From positions 124,001-188,000 of the forward strand of contig NZ_JARXZC010000005.1 in assembly GCF_029894335.1 (NCBI RefSeq): a stretch of 64,000 nt of DNA, read 5' to 3'. The stretch is from Kitasatospora sp. MAP5-34. Lineage in GTDB: Bacteria > Actinomycetota > Actinomycetes > Streptomycetales > Streptomycetaceae. The translations under genes were made by a program, and so were the position numbers. Under the pieces are notes generated by a model. It saw only the letters and a list, made by a program, of their open reading frames with translations. It did not search any database and was not told the DNA's origin. How positions within the stretch are numbered: the stretch's first letter is position 1; every line of letters begins with the position of its first letter. Positions 20,048 to 29,469 of the stretch are shown here, in pieces.

Positions 20048-21124
20048 GTGTCCGGCCGTAGACCCGCCCTCACCCCCACCGCTCCGATGGCCCGCTTCGG
20101 CGGCCGCCTGGCGACCGGGCTCCGCGAGGTCACCTCGGATCCGGCCGCGCTCGACTCGGCCGGCTTCTGGGCCGTGGCGTACGACTTCGAGGGGCGCCTC
20201 ACCTGCGCCCGATTCGACGAGGTCCGCCCCGACCCGGCGCCGCCGCGCACCGAGGGCTGGCTCGGCCCGTACCCGGGCAGCTGGCACAGCTCGCTCGACC
20301 GGGACGCCTACACGGCCGGGGTCCGCCGCATCCGCGACCACATCGCGACCGGCGAGGTCTACCAGGCCAACCTCTGCCGGGTGCTCTCCGCGCCGCTCCC
20401 CGACCGGGACCGCACCGACATCGACGCCCTCACCGGCCTGCTCGCGCACGGCAACCCCGCTCCGTACGCGGGGACGATCCGGCTGCCCGAGCACGGTGTC
20501 GAGATCGCCACCGCCTCCCCGGAGCTCTACCTCCGCCGTGACGGCCGGGTCGTCTCGTCCGGTCCGATCAAGGGCACCGGCCGTACCGAGCACGACCTGC
20601 TGGAGAAGGACCACGCCGAGAACGTGATGATCGTGGACCTGGTCCGCAACGACCTGGGCCGGGTCTGCGCGACCGGCACCGTCACTGTCCCGGACCTCTG
20701 CGCGGTCGAGAAGCACCCCGGCCTGGTCCACCTCGTCTCCACCGTCCAGGGCACCCTGCGCGACGGAGCCGGCTGGCCCGAACTCCTCGAAGCGACCTTC
20801 CCGCCCGGGTCCGTCACCGGAGCGCCCAAGTCGAGCGCCCTGCGGATCATCGAGGCGCTGGAGACCGCCCCCCGAGGCCCGTACTGCGGCGCGATCGGCT
20901 GGGTCGACGCGGACCGGGGTGAGGCCGAACTCGCCGTCGGCATCCGCACGTTCTGGATCGACCGGAGCGGTGCCGATCACGGCGGCGGGCAGCCCGTCCT
21001 CCGGTTCGGCACCGGCGCCGGGATCACCTGGGGCTCCGACCCCGAGCGCGAGTGGGACGAGACCGAACTCAAGGCCGCCCGCCTGGTCGCGATAGCGTCG
21101 GGTTCCGCCCTCCACGCTCACTGA
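20048..21124 (+). CDS. pabB: Chorismate-binding enzyme (aminodeoxychorismate synthase component I-like)
   Basis: Member of the anthranilate/aminodeoxychorismate synthase component I family. It likely converts chorismate to aminodeoxychorismate with ammonia from a glutaminase partner, for folate p-aminobenzoate. Conserved blocks: ATGEVYQANLCRVL, SSGPIKGTGRTEHDL, MIVDLVRNDLGRVC, PPGSVTGAPKSSALRIIE and GAIGWVDADRGEAELAVGIR. GTG 20048 with AGGAG 6 bases upstream gives 358 aa. The shortened N-terminal half is common in such actinobacterial enzymes. The next gene encodes a PabC-like enzyme, supporting the pathway. Confidence 0.85.
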   Translation: MSGRRPALTPTAPMARFGGRLATGLREVTSDPAALDSAGFWAVAYDFEGRLTCARFDEVRPDPAPPRTEGWLGPYPGSWHSSLDRDAYTAGVRRIRDHIATGEVYQANLCRVLSAPLPDRDRTDIDALTGLLAHGNPAPYAGTIRLPEHGVEIATASPELYLRRDGRVVSSGPIKGTGRTEHDLLEKDHAENVMIVDLVRNDLGRVCATGTVTVPDLCAVEKHPGLVHLVSTVQGTLRDGAGWPELLEATFPPGSVTGAPKSSALRIIEALETAPRGPYCGAIGWVDADRGEAELAVGIRTFWIDRSGADHGGGQPVLRFGTGAGITWGSDPEREWDETELKAARLVAIASGSALHAH

Positions 21125-21146
21125 GCACGGACACCCGAGGACAGCC

Positions 21147-21965
21147 ATGATCTGGGTCAACGACTCCCTGGTGGACAGCACGGCTGCCACCGTCTCGGTG
21201 CTCGACCACGGACTCACCGTCGGCGACGGTGTTTTCGAGACCGTCAAGGCGGTGGACGGCCGCACCTTCGCGCTCACCCGCCACCTGGACCGCCTCACCC
21301 GCTCCGCACGCGGCCTCGGCCTCGCCGACCCCGACCACGACCAGGTGCGCGAGGGCGTGGAGCAGGTCCTGCGCGCCAACCCGTTGCCGCTCGGCCGGAT
21401 CCGGGTCACCTACACCGGCGGCGTCTCCCCGCTCGGCTCCGAACGCGGCACCGACCCCACCACCCTGGTCGTCGCGATCGGCACCGCTACCCGGCGCCCC
21501 GACACCACCGCCGTCCGGACGGTGCCCTGGCGGCGCAACGAACACAGCGCGGTGGTGGGCCTGAAGACCACCTCCTACGCCGAGAACGTGGTCGCCCTGG
21601 CCGCCGCCAACCGGGCGGGCGCCTCGGAGGCCCTGTTCGCCAACACCGCCGGACAGCTCTGCGAGGGCACCGGCTCCAACGTCTTCGTCGTCCTGGACGG
21701 AGCCCTGCTCACCCCGAGGCTCAGCTCCGGCTGCCTGGCCGGCATCACCCGCCAACTCGTCATCGACTGGAGCGGGGCCGAGGAGGCCGACCTGCCCTTC
21801 GACGTACTGGACCGGGCTGACGAGATCTTCCTCACGTCCACCCTGCGCGACGTCCAGGCCGTCGCCCGGGTCGACGACCGTGAGCTGACGACGGCACCCG
21901 GGCCCGTCACCCTCAAGGCGATGGCCCAGTTCGCCGAGCGCAGCGCCGACGACCTGGACCCGTGA
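21147..21965 (+). CDS. pabC: Class IV aminotransferase-fold enzyme (4-amino-4-deoxychorismate lyase-like)
   Basis: PLP enzyme of the branched-chain aminotransferase/ADC-lyase fold, 272 aa. The probable PLP Lys is in VVGLKTTSYAENV, followed by the fold IV motif CEGTGSNVFVV. With the neighbouring PabB-like protein 22 bases upstream it most likely releases pyruvate from aminodeoxychorismate to give p-aminobenzoate. A D-amino-acid or branched-chain aminotransferase is the alternative. ATG 21147 starts the family-typical WVNDSLV. Confidence 0.83.
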   Translation: MIWVNDSLVDSTAATVSVLDHGLTVGDGVFETVKAVDGRTFALTRHLDRLTRSARGLGLADPDHDQVREGVEQVLRANPLPLGRIRVTYTGGVSPLGSERGTDPTTLVVAIGTATRRPDTTAVRTVPWRRNEHSAVVGLKTTSYAENVVALAAANRAGASEALFANTAGQLCEGTGSNVFVVLDGALLTPRLSSGCLAGITRQLVIDWSGAEEADLPFDVLDRADEIFLTSTLRDVQAVARVDDRELTTAPGPVTLKAMAQFAERSADDLDP

Positions 21966-22055
21966 CCGTGAGAGGGTGACCCGGACCTGTGACCGTGACG
22001 CGGGGCCCGGGCCCGTGACTGGGTAGAAGCCCCGCGCGGAGGGAAGGGAGCCCCC

Positions 22056-22898
22056 ATGACCACCACCCTGCGCCCCGAGTACCCAGAGGCCCCCTTCCCC
22101 GGCGGGGGCCGCAGCCGCCGCTGGCAGATCTGCGTCAACGGCCGCCCGGTCGGCGGCCTGCGGACGACGGCCTTCCCGCGCGGGTCGCAGAGCTGGGGCG
22201 AGATCTCCGAACTGGGGGTCACCGCCGGCCGCAGACGCGGCCGCGCCACGGTGGGCGTACTGGCGGCCGAGGAGGTGCTGCGCAGCTGGGGCTGCTCCCG
22301 GGTGGACGTCAACATCCCCGCCGAGGCCACCGCCGCCCTGGGCCTGGCCGAAGCCCTCGGCTACACCGAGCGGATGCGGAACCTGGCCAAGCACCTCACC
22401 CAACCACCCGAGCTGCCAGCGGAACTGACGGTCCGTCCGATTGGTGCGGAGGAGTACCCGGAATGGCTGGAGGCGGCCCAGCAGGCGTACCTGCGCGACC
22501 TGCTGGCCTCCGGGCTGAGCGAGCCGCAGGCCCGCGCGAAGGCCGAGGCCGACCACCGTCAGCAGCTCCCGCAGGGCCCCGGCACCCGGGGCGTCGCGCT
22601 GCGCGCCCTGTACGGCCCGCGCGGCACCCCGCTCGGGAGTCTCTGGGTCAACCTGCACCAGGACATCCGCCCGAGCGGGGAGCGGCTCGCGTGGGTGATG
22701 ACGGTCGAGGTCGAACCGGCGCAGCGCGGGCACGGCTACGGCCGCGCCCTGATGCTGCTCGCCGAACGCGAGTGCCTCGCCGCCGGCGTCCGGGAACTGG
22801 GCCTGAACGTCTTCAGCGGCAACGCGGTGGCCATCGGTCTCTACGACTCGCTCGGCTACCGCGTCACCAACCGCATCCTCGGCAAATCACTGCTCTGA
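22056..22898 (+). CDS. GNAT-family acetyltransferase, two-part
   Basis: A 280-aa protein with a canonical GNAT domain in its C-terminal half: EPAQRGHGYGRALMLLAE, then GLNVFSGNAVAIGLYDSLGY. The N-terminal half (GEISELGVTAGRRRGRATVG) looks like a degenerate second GNAT fold, so a tandem arrangement is likely. GAAGGGAG lies about 6 bases before ATG 22056. It converges with the DsbA-like gene, leaving only 18 bases between stops. The substrate is unknown. Confidence 0.82.
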   Translation: MTTTLRPEYPEAPFPGGGRSRRWQICVNGRPVGGLRTTAFPRGSQSWGEISELGVTAGRRRGRATVGVLAAEEVLRSWGCSRVDVNIPAEATAALGLAEALGYTERMRNLAKHLTQPPELPAELTVRPIGAEEYPEWLEAAQQAYLRDLLASGLSEPQARAKAEADHRQQLPQGPGTRGVALRALYGPRGTPLGSLWVNLHQDIRPSGERLAWVMTVEVEPAQRGHGYGRALMLLAERECLAAGVRELGLNVFSGNAVAIGLYDSLGYRVTNRILGKSLL

Positions 22899-22916
22899 CC
22901 TGCCGCCGACCACGGG

Positions 22917-23420
22917 TCACCGCGCCGAGCTGTGCTGCTCCAGAATCTCGATGATCTGCTCGCGCAGCCCGTCCTGGCTCTTGCCACCGTCGAGGCGCTT
23001 CCCGGCGATCACGTACGTCGGCGTGCCGCTGACCCCGATCGCCGAGCCCTCGGCCTGGTCCGCGTCCACGATGAGCATGTGGCGGCCGTCGACCAGCGCG
23101 AGTTCGACCTCCTCGGCGTCCAACCCGATCTCCCCGGCCACCTCGATGAGCAGCTTGTGCCCGCCACGATCCAGCTCGTCCACCCGGGCGAGCAGCGCCT
23201 CCACGTACTCCCAGCCCTTGCCCTGGGCGAATGCCTCCTCGGCCGCCTCGGCGGCCGCGTAGGCGTGCTTGTGCTTCTCCAGCGGGAAGTGCCGCAGCTC
23301 GATGGGCAGCGCGTCGCCGTACCGCGCGCGCAGCGCCCGTACGTCGTCCAGGGCGGTGCGGCAGTCCGGGCACTGGAGTTCGCACCAGAACTCGAGTCGG
23401 GGGAGAGAACCTTCGATCAT
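22917..23420 (-). CDS. DsbA-family thioredoxin-fold oxidoreductase
   Basis: A 167-aa protein of the DsbA/FrnE type. The active-site pair appears as CPDC within EFWCELQCPDCRTALDD. The cis-Pro loop is near GVSGTPTYVIAGKRLDGG. There is no signal peptide, so a cytoplasmic thiol-disulfide role is expected. Start ATG 23420 gives IEGSLPRLEFW. It is downstream of the CGNR protein gene on the same strand, 35 bases away, possibly co-transcribed. Confidence 0.87.
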   Translation of the reverse strand: MIEGSLPRLEFWCELQCPDCRTALDDVRALRARYGDALPIELRHFPLEKHKHAYAAAEAAEEAFAQGKGWEYVEALLARVDELDRGGHKLLIEVAGEIGLDAEEVELALVDGRHMLIVDADQAEGSAIGVSGTPTYVIAGKRLDGGKSQDGLREQIIEILEQHSSAR

Positions 23421-23455
23421 GCGGCCAGTCTCGCACCTGCCGGCCGCGCGCACGG

Positions 23456-24058
23456 TCAGCCCGCCGGTACGGCACCCACGGCCTTGACCACGGCCTCGAC
23501 GACGGCCTCCGCCGAGCGCTGCCGGGCCCGGTACGCGGCCACGTGCAGCCGGTTCCCGCAGGTGCGGCTGTCGCAGTAGCGGCGGGAGCGGTTGCGGGAC
23601 AGGTCGACGAAGACCCGGGCGCAGTCCGGCGCGTCGCAGCGGCGCAGCCGCTCGCGCTCCCCGGCCATCACGATGAAGGCCAGCGACATGCCGAGTTCCG
23701 CCGCCAGGTGGTCGCCCAGCGCGGCGTGCGGCGCGAAGTAGTGGATGTGCCAGCCGTGCTGGTCGTGGTTGGTCAGCCGGGGCGTGGTGCCCGCCGCCGC
23801 GACCACGGAGTTCACCAGCTCGGCGGCCTGCGGGGTGGACTCGGCCGAGAAGATGTCCCGCAACTGGGTGCGGAGCGCGTGCACGGCCGCCAGGTCGGCG
23901 GGCGTGAGTGAGCCGACCTCGCTGATCTCCTGCCGGACGACGAACGACCCGAGCGCGGCGACATCGGGGAGCTGTTCGCTGCCGCACGCCTCGGGCGCGG
24001 TGTTGAGCAGCTCGACCAGAATGCTCAGCGCGCACTCGGCGTCATGGGTGATCAGCAC
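23456..24058 (-). CDS. CGNR zinc-finger regulator
   Basis: A 200-aa protein ending in the zinc finger that names the CGNR family: CDAPDCARVFVDLSR followed by RYCDSRTCGNRLHVAAYR. This finger is thought to bind DNA. The N-terminal region is the usual helical ABATE domain of probable ligand-sensing stress regulators. GTG 24058 is preferred since AGGAG lies 8 bases upstream and the protein starts VLITHDAECAL; an ATG at 24109 is also in frame. Targets are unknown. Confidence 0.85.
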   Translation of the reverse strand: MLITHDAECALSILVELLNTAPEACGSEQLPDVAALGSFVVRQEISEVGSLTPADLAAVHALRTQLRDIFSAESTPQAAELVNSVVAAAGTTPRLTNHDQHGWHIHYFAPHAALGDHLAAELGMSLAFIVMAGERERLRRCDAPDCARVFVDLSRNRSRRYCDSRTCGNRLHVAAYRARQRSAEAVVEAVVKAVGAVPAG

Positions 24059-24160
24059 GTGAGGGCTCCTCGCGCGGTGGGGGACTCGGCCTCCCGGATC
24101 CGTCATCACCGGTGACTCTACCGGGAACGGCGGCCGTAGCCGGGAGCCCGGCGCGGGAAA

Positions 24161-24224
24161 GGCGAAGGCGCCCGATGTCGGGCCCCGGCTGCTGGCCGGG
24201 AGCCCGACATCGGGCGCCTTCGCC
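24161..24224. terminator. Very strong hairpin downstream of ssgB
   Basis: A perfect 22-bp stem (24161-24182 with 24203-24224) encloses a 20-base loop that itself can pair. It lies between ssgB and the CGNR gene, both on the minus strand, and should end ssgB transcription. Confidence 0.85.
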
Positions 24225-24434
24225 CTGGTGCCTTTGAGGCGATGCCCGGCTCAGGCGGACCACCCGGGTGGCCGGGCTGCCGGTGCTGATCGGGCTGCCT
24301 GTGAGGTTGGCCGACGGCTCCGGTGGGAGTCGCCGGGACAGCGCCCCGAGGCCGCGTGGTGCGCGGCTGGGAGTGCGACCGTGCCCCCGAGTAGGACGGA
24401 CGCGGTTCGAGAATCGGCCCCACCGCCGGTGTGG

Positions 24435-24848
24435 TCAGTTTTCGGCGAGGATGTGCGACAGCTCCCGGTCGAGGTCGAAGTGACGGTGTTCGGTGCCGGG
24501 CGGCACCGCGGCGTCGGTGCGCTTGAGAAATGACTCGAGCGCTCGGGCCGGGGCCTCCAGCAGGGCTTCTCCTTCCGGAGAACTCAGGGCGATGCAGACC
24601 ACCCCCTGTCCGTGGCTGCGCGAGGGCCACACCCGGACGTCGCCGGTACCGGTGGGTCGGTGCAGCCCCTCCGCGAGGAGGTCGCGGGCGAACACCCACT
24701 CCACGGTCTCGTCGGCACCGGTGTGGAACGTCGCATGCACGGCATAGGGGTCGGCGGTGTCGTAGCGCAGGCCCGCGGGGACGGGCAGTGACGACTCGCT
24801 GGACACGATGAGGCGCAGGTGCAGCTCGCAGCTGACCGTGGTGTTCAT
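24435..24848 (-). CDS. ssgB: Sporulation-specific cell division regulator SsgB
   Basis: SsgA-like protein restricted to morphologically complex actinomycetes. SsgB recruits FtsZ with SsgA to mark septum sites in aerial hyphae. The 137-aa protein begins NTTVSCELHLRLIVSSESS and ends with HFDLDRELSHILAEN, and from memory is nearly identical to Streptomyces coelicolor SsgB. ATG 24848 yields the family-standard length. It is monocistronic, with a 22-bp stem terminator downstream. Its presence is strong taxonomic evidence for Streptomycetaceae. Confidence 0.96.
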   Translation of the reverse strand: MNTTVSCELHLRLIVSSESSLPVPAGLRYDTADPYAVHATFHTGADETVEWVFARDLLAEGLHRPTGTGDVRVWPSRSHGQGVVCIALSSPEGEALLEAPARALESFLKRTDAAVPPGTEHRHFDLDRELSHILAEN

Positions 24849-25247
24849 AAGCGCCAGGGCCTTTCGCTCAGTGTGCGCTCGGGGAATCGCACGTCGGCGA
24901 ACGGACCATCCCACCTGAAAGCCCGGTGTAAACCCGTCTGTCCCGATTCAGGCGCGAGTCGTACCCCTTCCGGCGCATTGCGGAATGGACCCGGCGGCCT
25001 CCGGGGCCCTGGTCGAGCCAGCAACTCAGCGCCTTTCGCCGGATGACCGTGGATGAACTGCGCAGGACTGTACGAAGCGACAAACCTTCGCCCCGGAGGG
25101 TCGCGCCGGACGGCCCGGCGAGCCCGGCCCCCAGGGTGACCATGGCCGGACTGTCAGTGATCGCAGGTGATGGGTGCGGCCCGCCGGAGGCGGCTGACCG
25201 GGTGTTCGGAGCACCCACCCGGATGCGGTAATGTTTTCTCTGCACCC
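24849..25247. other. Divergent region between ssgB and tRNA-Val (CAC)
   Basis: About 400 bases without a supported gene. It must carry the minus-strand ssgB promoter and the plus-strand promoter of the tRNA. No repeat or strong dyad was noticed. Confidence 0.4.
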
Positions 25248-25319
25248 GGGCGATTAGCTCAGCGGGAGAGCACTTCGTTCACACCGAAGGGGTCACTGGT
25301 TCGATCCCAGTATCGCCCA
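25248..25319 (+). tRNA. tRNA-Val (CAC), copy 1
   Basis: A 72-nt cloverleaf: acceptor GGGCGAT/ATCGCCC, anticodon stem CTTCG/CGAAG and loop TTCACAC, T loop TTCGATC, discriminator A. The anticodon CAC reads GUG. Confidence 0.97.
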
Positions 25320-25339
25320 CCGGAATGCATTGTGATATG

Positions 25340-25371
25340 TCGGGCCCCGGCCATTACTGGCCGGGGCCCGA
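25340..25371. terminator. Terminator after first tRNA-Val (CAC)
   Basis: A perfect 14-bp stem (TCGGGCCCCGGCCA) with a TTAC loop is followed by TGTGTTTT. Confidence 0.88.
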
Positions 25372-25539
25372 TGTGTTTTCCGAGTCGTCCCGTGACTCCG
25401 TCCGGCCGCGAGCCGAGAAGCTGATTCGCAATCACCGGCCGTGCTCCGTAACGGATCCCGTCCCGCCGTCGGCCGGGGGCGGGAGCAGGGAAGTTGCGGA
25501 CCACCCGCCAAGTAGTGCTAATGTTCATCTCGTTGCCCA

Positions 25540-25611
25540 GGGCGATTAGCTCAGCGGGAGAGCACTTCGTTCACACCGAAGGGGTCACTGGTTCGATCCC
25601 AGTATCGCCCA
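25540..25611 (+). tRNA. tRNA-Val (CAC), copy 2
   Basis: Identical 72-nt tRNA to the copy at 25248-25319. The 220-base spacer has its own sequence, so each copy seems to have its own promoter and terminator. Confidence 0.97.
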
Positions 25612-25620
25612 CCTGGAAGC

Positions 25621-25664
25621 AACGTTCTGGCCCTGACCGGTAGTTCGGTCAGGGCCAGAACGTT
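25621..25664. terminator. Terminator after second tRNA-Val (CAC)
   Basis: A perfect 19-bp stem (25621-25639 with 25646-25664) and a 6-base loop run into TTTT. It is among the strongest hairpins in the window. Confidence 0.9.
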
Positions 25665-25714
25665 TTCAGGCTCCACGCGTCCAGGCTCCGGGCATGTCCG
25701 GGCAGCGGACGGAT

Positions 25715-26488
25715 TCAGGCCGCCGCCTCGCAGCGGTGCTCCGCCGACAGCCGCCGACCGCACTCGCAGCGGGCCGGGCGCAGCGGCCAGGAGAAGTCCA
25801 CCCGCTCCGGGGTGCCCGAGCGGTCGAACCAGTTCTGCAGGCCACGTGCCTGCGCCGCGTGCCAGATGGTCTGCCGCAGCTGGAGCTCGGTGGGCGTCAG
25901 CCGCCCCAGCGGGCCGGGGTGCCGGGCGCCGAGGGTACGGACCAGCTCCATCGCGGCGAGCGCGTCTGCAGCGGCGTCGTGGGCGCCCGTCAGCAGTACG
26001 CCGTAGTGTGCGCAGAGGTCGGTGAGCGTGCGGCGGCCCTTGCGGTAGCGGTCCACGTGCTTGTCCAGCACCCGGGGGTCGAGCACCAGCAGTTCCGTGC
26101 CGTCCAGGAAGTCCGCGAGCGACTGCTCGCGGTGCCGGCGCAGCTCGCGGTCGAGCAGCGTCAGGTCGTACGGGGCGTTCATCACCACCAGCGGGATGCC
26201 CGCGCGGGCCTGCTCGCCCAGCGCGCGGGCGATCTCGGCGACCACGGTACGGGGCGGGCGGCCGTGCGCGCGGGCCTGCTCGTCGGTGATCCCGTGCACC
26301 GCGCGGGCGCCGTCCGGGATCGGGACGCCCGGGTCGGCCAGCCAGGTCGCGGCCTGGGCGGTGGCCCCGGGGGCGGGCTGGAGGACCAGCGCGGCCGAGA
26401 CGATGCGGTCGGTCTCGACGTCCACGCCGGTGGTCTCGGTGTCGAAAGAGGCGAGCGGGCCTTCGTACCAGTGCCGGGAATCGTGCAT
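25715..26488 (-). CDS. DEDDh 3'-5' exonuclease (DNA polymerase III epsilon-like)
   Basis: A 257-aa exonuclease-domain protein. Exo I is FDTETTGVDVETD with the metal-binding Asp and Glu. Exo II is near VVMNAPYDLTLLDREL (the catalytic Asp). Exo III is TGAHDAAADALAA, with the catalytic His and Asp of the DEDDh type. The C-terminus ends in a Cys/His cluster (CECGRRLSAEHRCE) that could bind metal. It could act in DNA repair or RNA turnover. ATG 26488 is the start. No operon partner. Confidence 0.88.
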   Translation of the reverse strand: MHDSRHWYEGPLASFDTETTGVDVETDRIVSAALVLQPAPGATAQAATWLADPGVPIPDGARAVHGITDEQARAHGRPPRTVVAEIARALGEQARAGIPLVVMNAPYDLTLLDRELRRHREQSLADFLDGTELLVLDPRVLDKHVDRYRKGRRTLTDLCAHYGVLLTGAHDAAADALAAMELVRTLGARHPGPLGRLTPTELQLRQTIWHAAQARGLQNWFDRSGTPERVDFSWPLRPARCECGRRLSAEHRCEAAA

Positions 26489-26780
26489 GACTGTCCCTCA
26501 GTCCCTGAACCCACTGGGCGGCGGCAGTGCGCGGCGTACCACCGAGGACCAGCGGTGCGCCGCGTACGGCGGCGTTCTGCCTTGGTGATACCGCAGTTGA
26601 CGCTCCCTCAATCCATCACGGGCGGGCTCCCGAAGGGAATATCGCCCAGGGTGACCGAGTGATCACCCGACCCCTTGGAGGGTCCGGCGGCGGCGGTGCG
26701 CGGCCGGGGCGCTGGTCTCGGTACCATCGTCAGCGCAGCGCTGTGCTGCATCACACTGATCCACACGTCAGGAGAGACCG

Positions 26781-28760
26781 GTGACGGACGTCCGGGTAAT
26801 CATCAACCGCGAACCCGATCGGGAAGAGCGCGTGGTGACGACGGGCACCACGGCCGCCGATCTGTTCGCGGACGACCGCTCGATCATCGCCGCGCGGGTC
26901 GCGGGCGCGCTCAAGGACCTCGCGTACCAGGTGCAGGAGGGCGACGAGGTCGAGCCGGTCGGGATCAGCAGCAAGGACGGCCTCGACATCCTGCGGCACT
27001 CGACCGCGCACGTGATGGCGCAGGCCGTGCAGGAGCTCTTCCCCGAGGCGAAGCTCGGCATCGGCCCGCCGATCAAGGACGGCTTCTACTACGACTTCGA
27101 CGTCGAGAAGCCGTTCCACCCCGACGACCTCAAGGCCGTCGAGAAGAAGATGCAGGAGATCATCAAGAAGGGCCAGAAGTTCGCCCGCCGGGTGGTCACC
27201 GACGAGGCCGCCCGCGAGGAGCTGGCCGGTGAGCCGTACAAGCTGGAGCTGATCGGCCTCAAGGGCTCGGCCGCCACCGCCGGCGAGGGCGCCGACGTCG
27301 AGGTGGGCGGCGCCGAGCTGACCATCTACGACAACGTGGACGCCAAGACCGGCGAGCTGTGCTGGGGCGACCTCTGCCGTGGCCCGCACCTGCCGAGCAC
27401 CCGGATGATCCCGGCGTTCAAGATCATGCGCTCGGCCGCCGCGTACTGGCGTGGCAGCGAGAAGAACCCGCAGCTGCAGCGCCTCTACGGCACCGCGTGG
27501 CCGACCAAGGACGAGCTGAAGGCCCACCTCGACTTCCTGGTCGAGGCCGCGAAGCGCGACCACCGCAAGCTCGGCAGCGAGCTGGACCTCTTCTCCATCC
27601 CGGAGGAGATCGGCTCCGGCCTCGCCGTCTTCCATCCCAAGGGCGGCGTCATGCGCCGCGCGATGGAGGACTACTCGCGCAAGCGGCACGAGGAGGCGGG
27701 CTACGAGTTCGTCTACACCCCGCACGCCACCAAGGGCACCCTGTTCGAGCTCTCCGGTCACCTCGACTGGTACGCCGACGGGATGTACCCGCCCATGCAG
27801 CTCGACGGCGAGAACGACTACTACCTCAAGCCGATGAACTGCCCGATGCACAACCTGATCTACCGCTCGCGCGGTCGGTCCTACCGCGAACTCCCGCTGC
27901 GGCTCTTCGAGTTCGGCACGGTCTACCGCTACGAGAAGTCCGGCGTGGTGCACGGCCTGACCCGCGCGCGCGGCTTCACCCAGGACGACGCGCACATCTA
28001 CTGCACCAAGGACCAGATGGCGGGCGAGCTCGACTCGCTGCTCACCTTCGTGCTGGAGCTGCTGCGCGACTACGGCCTGAACGACTTCTACCTGGAGCTC
28101 TCCACCCGCGACCCCAACAAGTCGGTGGGCTCGGACGAGGACTGGGAGGAGGCCACCCGCACGCTGGCCGACGCGGCCGAGAAGCAGGGCCTGGAGCTCG
28201 TTCTCGACCCCGAGGGCGCGGCCTTCTACGGCCCGAAGATCTCGGTGCAGGCGCGGGACGCGATCGGCCGCACCTGGCAGATGTCGACCATCCAGGTCGA
28301 CTTCCAGCTGCCGCAGCGTTTCGAGCTGGAGTTCCAGGGCGCGGACGGCAACCGCCAGCGTCCGGTCATGATCCACCGTGCGCTGTTCGGCTCGATCGAG
28401 CGGTTCTTCGCGGTGCTGCTGGAGCACTACGCCGGCGCCATGCCGCCGTGGCTCGCCCCCGTCACCGTGGTCGGCATCCCGATCACCGACGAGCACGTGC
28501 CGTACCTCCAGGAGGTCGCGGCCGAGCTGAAGAAGCGTGGCATCCGGGTCGAGGTCGATGCTTCGGACGACCGGATGCAGAAAAAGATCAGGAACGCTCA
28601 GAAGAGCAAGGTTCCGTTCATGCTGATCGCGGGTGCGGAGGATATCGCGGCGAACGCCGTGTCGTTCCGCTACCGCAGTGGTGAGCAGAAGAACGGAGTC
28701 GCGCTGGAAGACGCGATCGCGGAGATCGTCGACGCTGTGGAGCGCCGGATCCAGGTCTGA
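26781..28760 (+). CDS. thrS: Threonyl-tRNA synthetase
   Basis: Charges tRNA-Thr with threonine. The 659-aa protein has a TGS domain, an editing domain ([15 protein letters not shown], and [14 protein letters not shown]), and the class II catalytic core with motif 2 ([18 protein letters not shown]) and motif 3 region ([19 protein letters not shown]). The anticodon-binding domain follows. GTG 26781 has AGGAG about 8 bases upstream. No T-box leader was recognised. A hairpin follows at 28770-28810. Confidence 0.97.
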   Translation: MTDVRVIINREPDREERVVTTGTTAADLFADDRSIIAARVAGALKDLAYQVQEGDEVEPVGISSKDGLDILRHSTAHVMAQAVQELFPEAKLGIGPPIKDGFYYDFDVEKPFHPDDLKAVEKKMQEIIKKGQKFARRVVTDEAAREELAGEPYKLELIGLKGSAATAGEGADVEVGGAELTIYDNVDAKTGELCWGDLCRGPHLPSTRMIPAFKIMRSAAAYWRGSEKNPQLQRLYGTAWPTKDELKAHLDFLVEAAKRDHRKLGSELDLFSIPEEIGSGLAVFHPKGGVMRRAMEDYSRKRHEEAGYEFVYTPHATKGTLFELSGHLDWYADGMYPPMQLDGENDYYLKPMNCPMHNLIYRSRGRSYRELPLRLFEFGTVYRYEKSGVVHGLTRARGFTQDDAHIYCTKDQMAGELDSLLTFVLELLRDYGLNDFYLELSTRDPNKSVGSDEDWEEATRTLADAAEKQGLELVLDPEGAAFYGPKISVQARDAIGRTWQMSTIQVDFQLPQRFELEFQGADGNRQRPVMIHRALFGSIERFFAVLLEHYAGAMPPWLAPVTVVGIPITDEHVPYLQEVAAELKKRGIRVEVDASDDRMQKKIRNAQKSKVPFMLIAGAEDIAANAVSFRYRSGEQKNGVALEDAIAEIVDAVERRIQV

Positions 28761-28769
28761 TGATGTGAG

Positions 28770-28810
28770 GCGGTGCGGGGCGGGCTCGTGATGAGTCTGC
28801 CCCGCACTGC
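28770..28810. terminator. Hairpin after thrS
   Basis: An imperfect stem of about 17 bp (GCGGTGCGGGGC... pairing with GCCCCGCACTGC) followed by TTT lies 9 bases after the stop, between thrS and the HIT gene. Confidence 0.65.
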
Positions 28811-28833
28811 TTTGCAACCGGCCTTCGGCGAAT

Positions 28834-29397
28834 ATGCTGATCAGCATGACGAGTGAGCCGGAAGTGCAGCAGGGCGTGGGGGAGCCGGATGGCTTCAGGC
28901 GTCTGTGGACCCCCCATCGGATGGCGTACATCCAGGGCGAGAACAAGCCCACCGGACCGGCTCCGGACGACGGTTGCCCGTTCTGCTCGATCCCCTCGCT
29001 CAGCGACGAGGACGGGCTGATCGTGGCCCGGGGCAGCGCCGTCTTCGCGGTGCTCAACCTGTACCCGTACAACGGCGGCCACTTGATGGTCGTCCCGTAC
29101 CGGCACGTGGCCGACTACACCGATCTGGACGACGTCGAGACGGCCGAACTCGCGGTCTACACCAAGAACGCGATGACGGCGCTGCGCGCCGCCTCCGGTG
29201 CGCACGGCTTCAACATCGGGATGAACCAGGGCGCGGCGGCGGGTGCCGGCATCGCCGCCCACCTGCACCAGCACGTGGTGCCGCGCTGGGGCGGTGACAC
29301 CAACTTCATGCCGGTGGTCGGCCACACCAAGGTGCTGCCGCAGCTGCTCGCCGACACCCGGAAGATGCTCGCCGAGGCCTGGCCGCAGCGAGGTTGA
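28834..29397 (+). CDS. HIT-domain nucleotide hydrolase/phosphorylase
   Basis: Histidine-triad protein of 187 aa (183 if ATG 28846 is used). It carries the catalytic signature HLHQHVVPRW and an N-terminal metal-type pair CPFC. The branch with YNGGHLMVVPYRHVADYT resembles actinobacterial Ap4A phosphorylase-like proteins, so cleavage of diadenosine polyphosphates is plausible. It lies just downstream of thrS, as in other streptomycetes, and ends at a bidirectional terminator. Confidence 0.88.
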   Translation: MLISMTSEPEVQQGVGEPDGFRRLWTPHRMAYIQGENKPTGPAPDDGCPFCSIPSLSDEDGLIVARGSAVFAVLNLYPYNGGHLMVVPYRHVADYTDLDDVETAELAVYTKNAMTALRAASGAHGFNIGMNQGAAAGAGIAAHLHQHVVPRWGGDTNFMPVVGHTKVLPQLLADTRKMLAEAWPQRG

Positions 29398-29407
29398 GAC
29401 CGCACAG

Positions 29408-29447
29408 TACGCAGGGCCCGTGCCACCCCCGGCACGGGCCCTGCGTA
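29408..29447. terminator. Bidirectional terminator between convergent genes
   Basis: A perfect 17-bp stem (29408-29424 with 29431-29447) and a 6-base loop lie between the stops of the HIT gene (plus) and the membrane protein gene (minus), serving both. Confidence 0.88.
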
Positions 29448-29469
29448 CGTACTGACGGTGTGGCAGGTG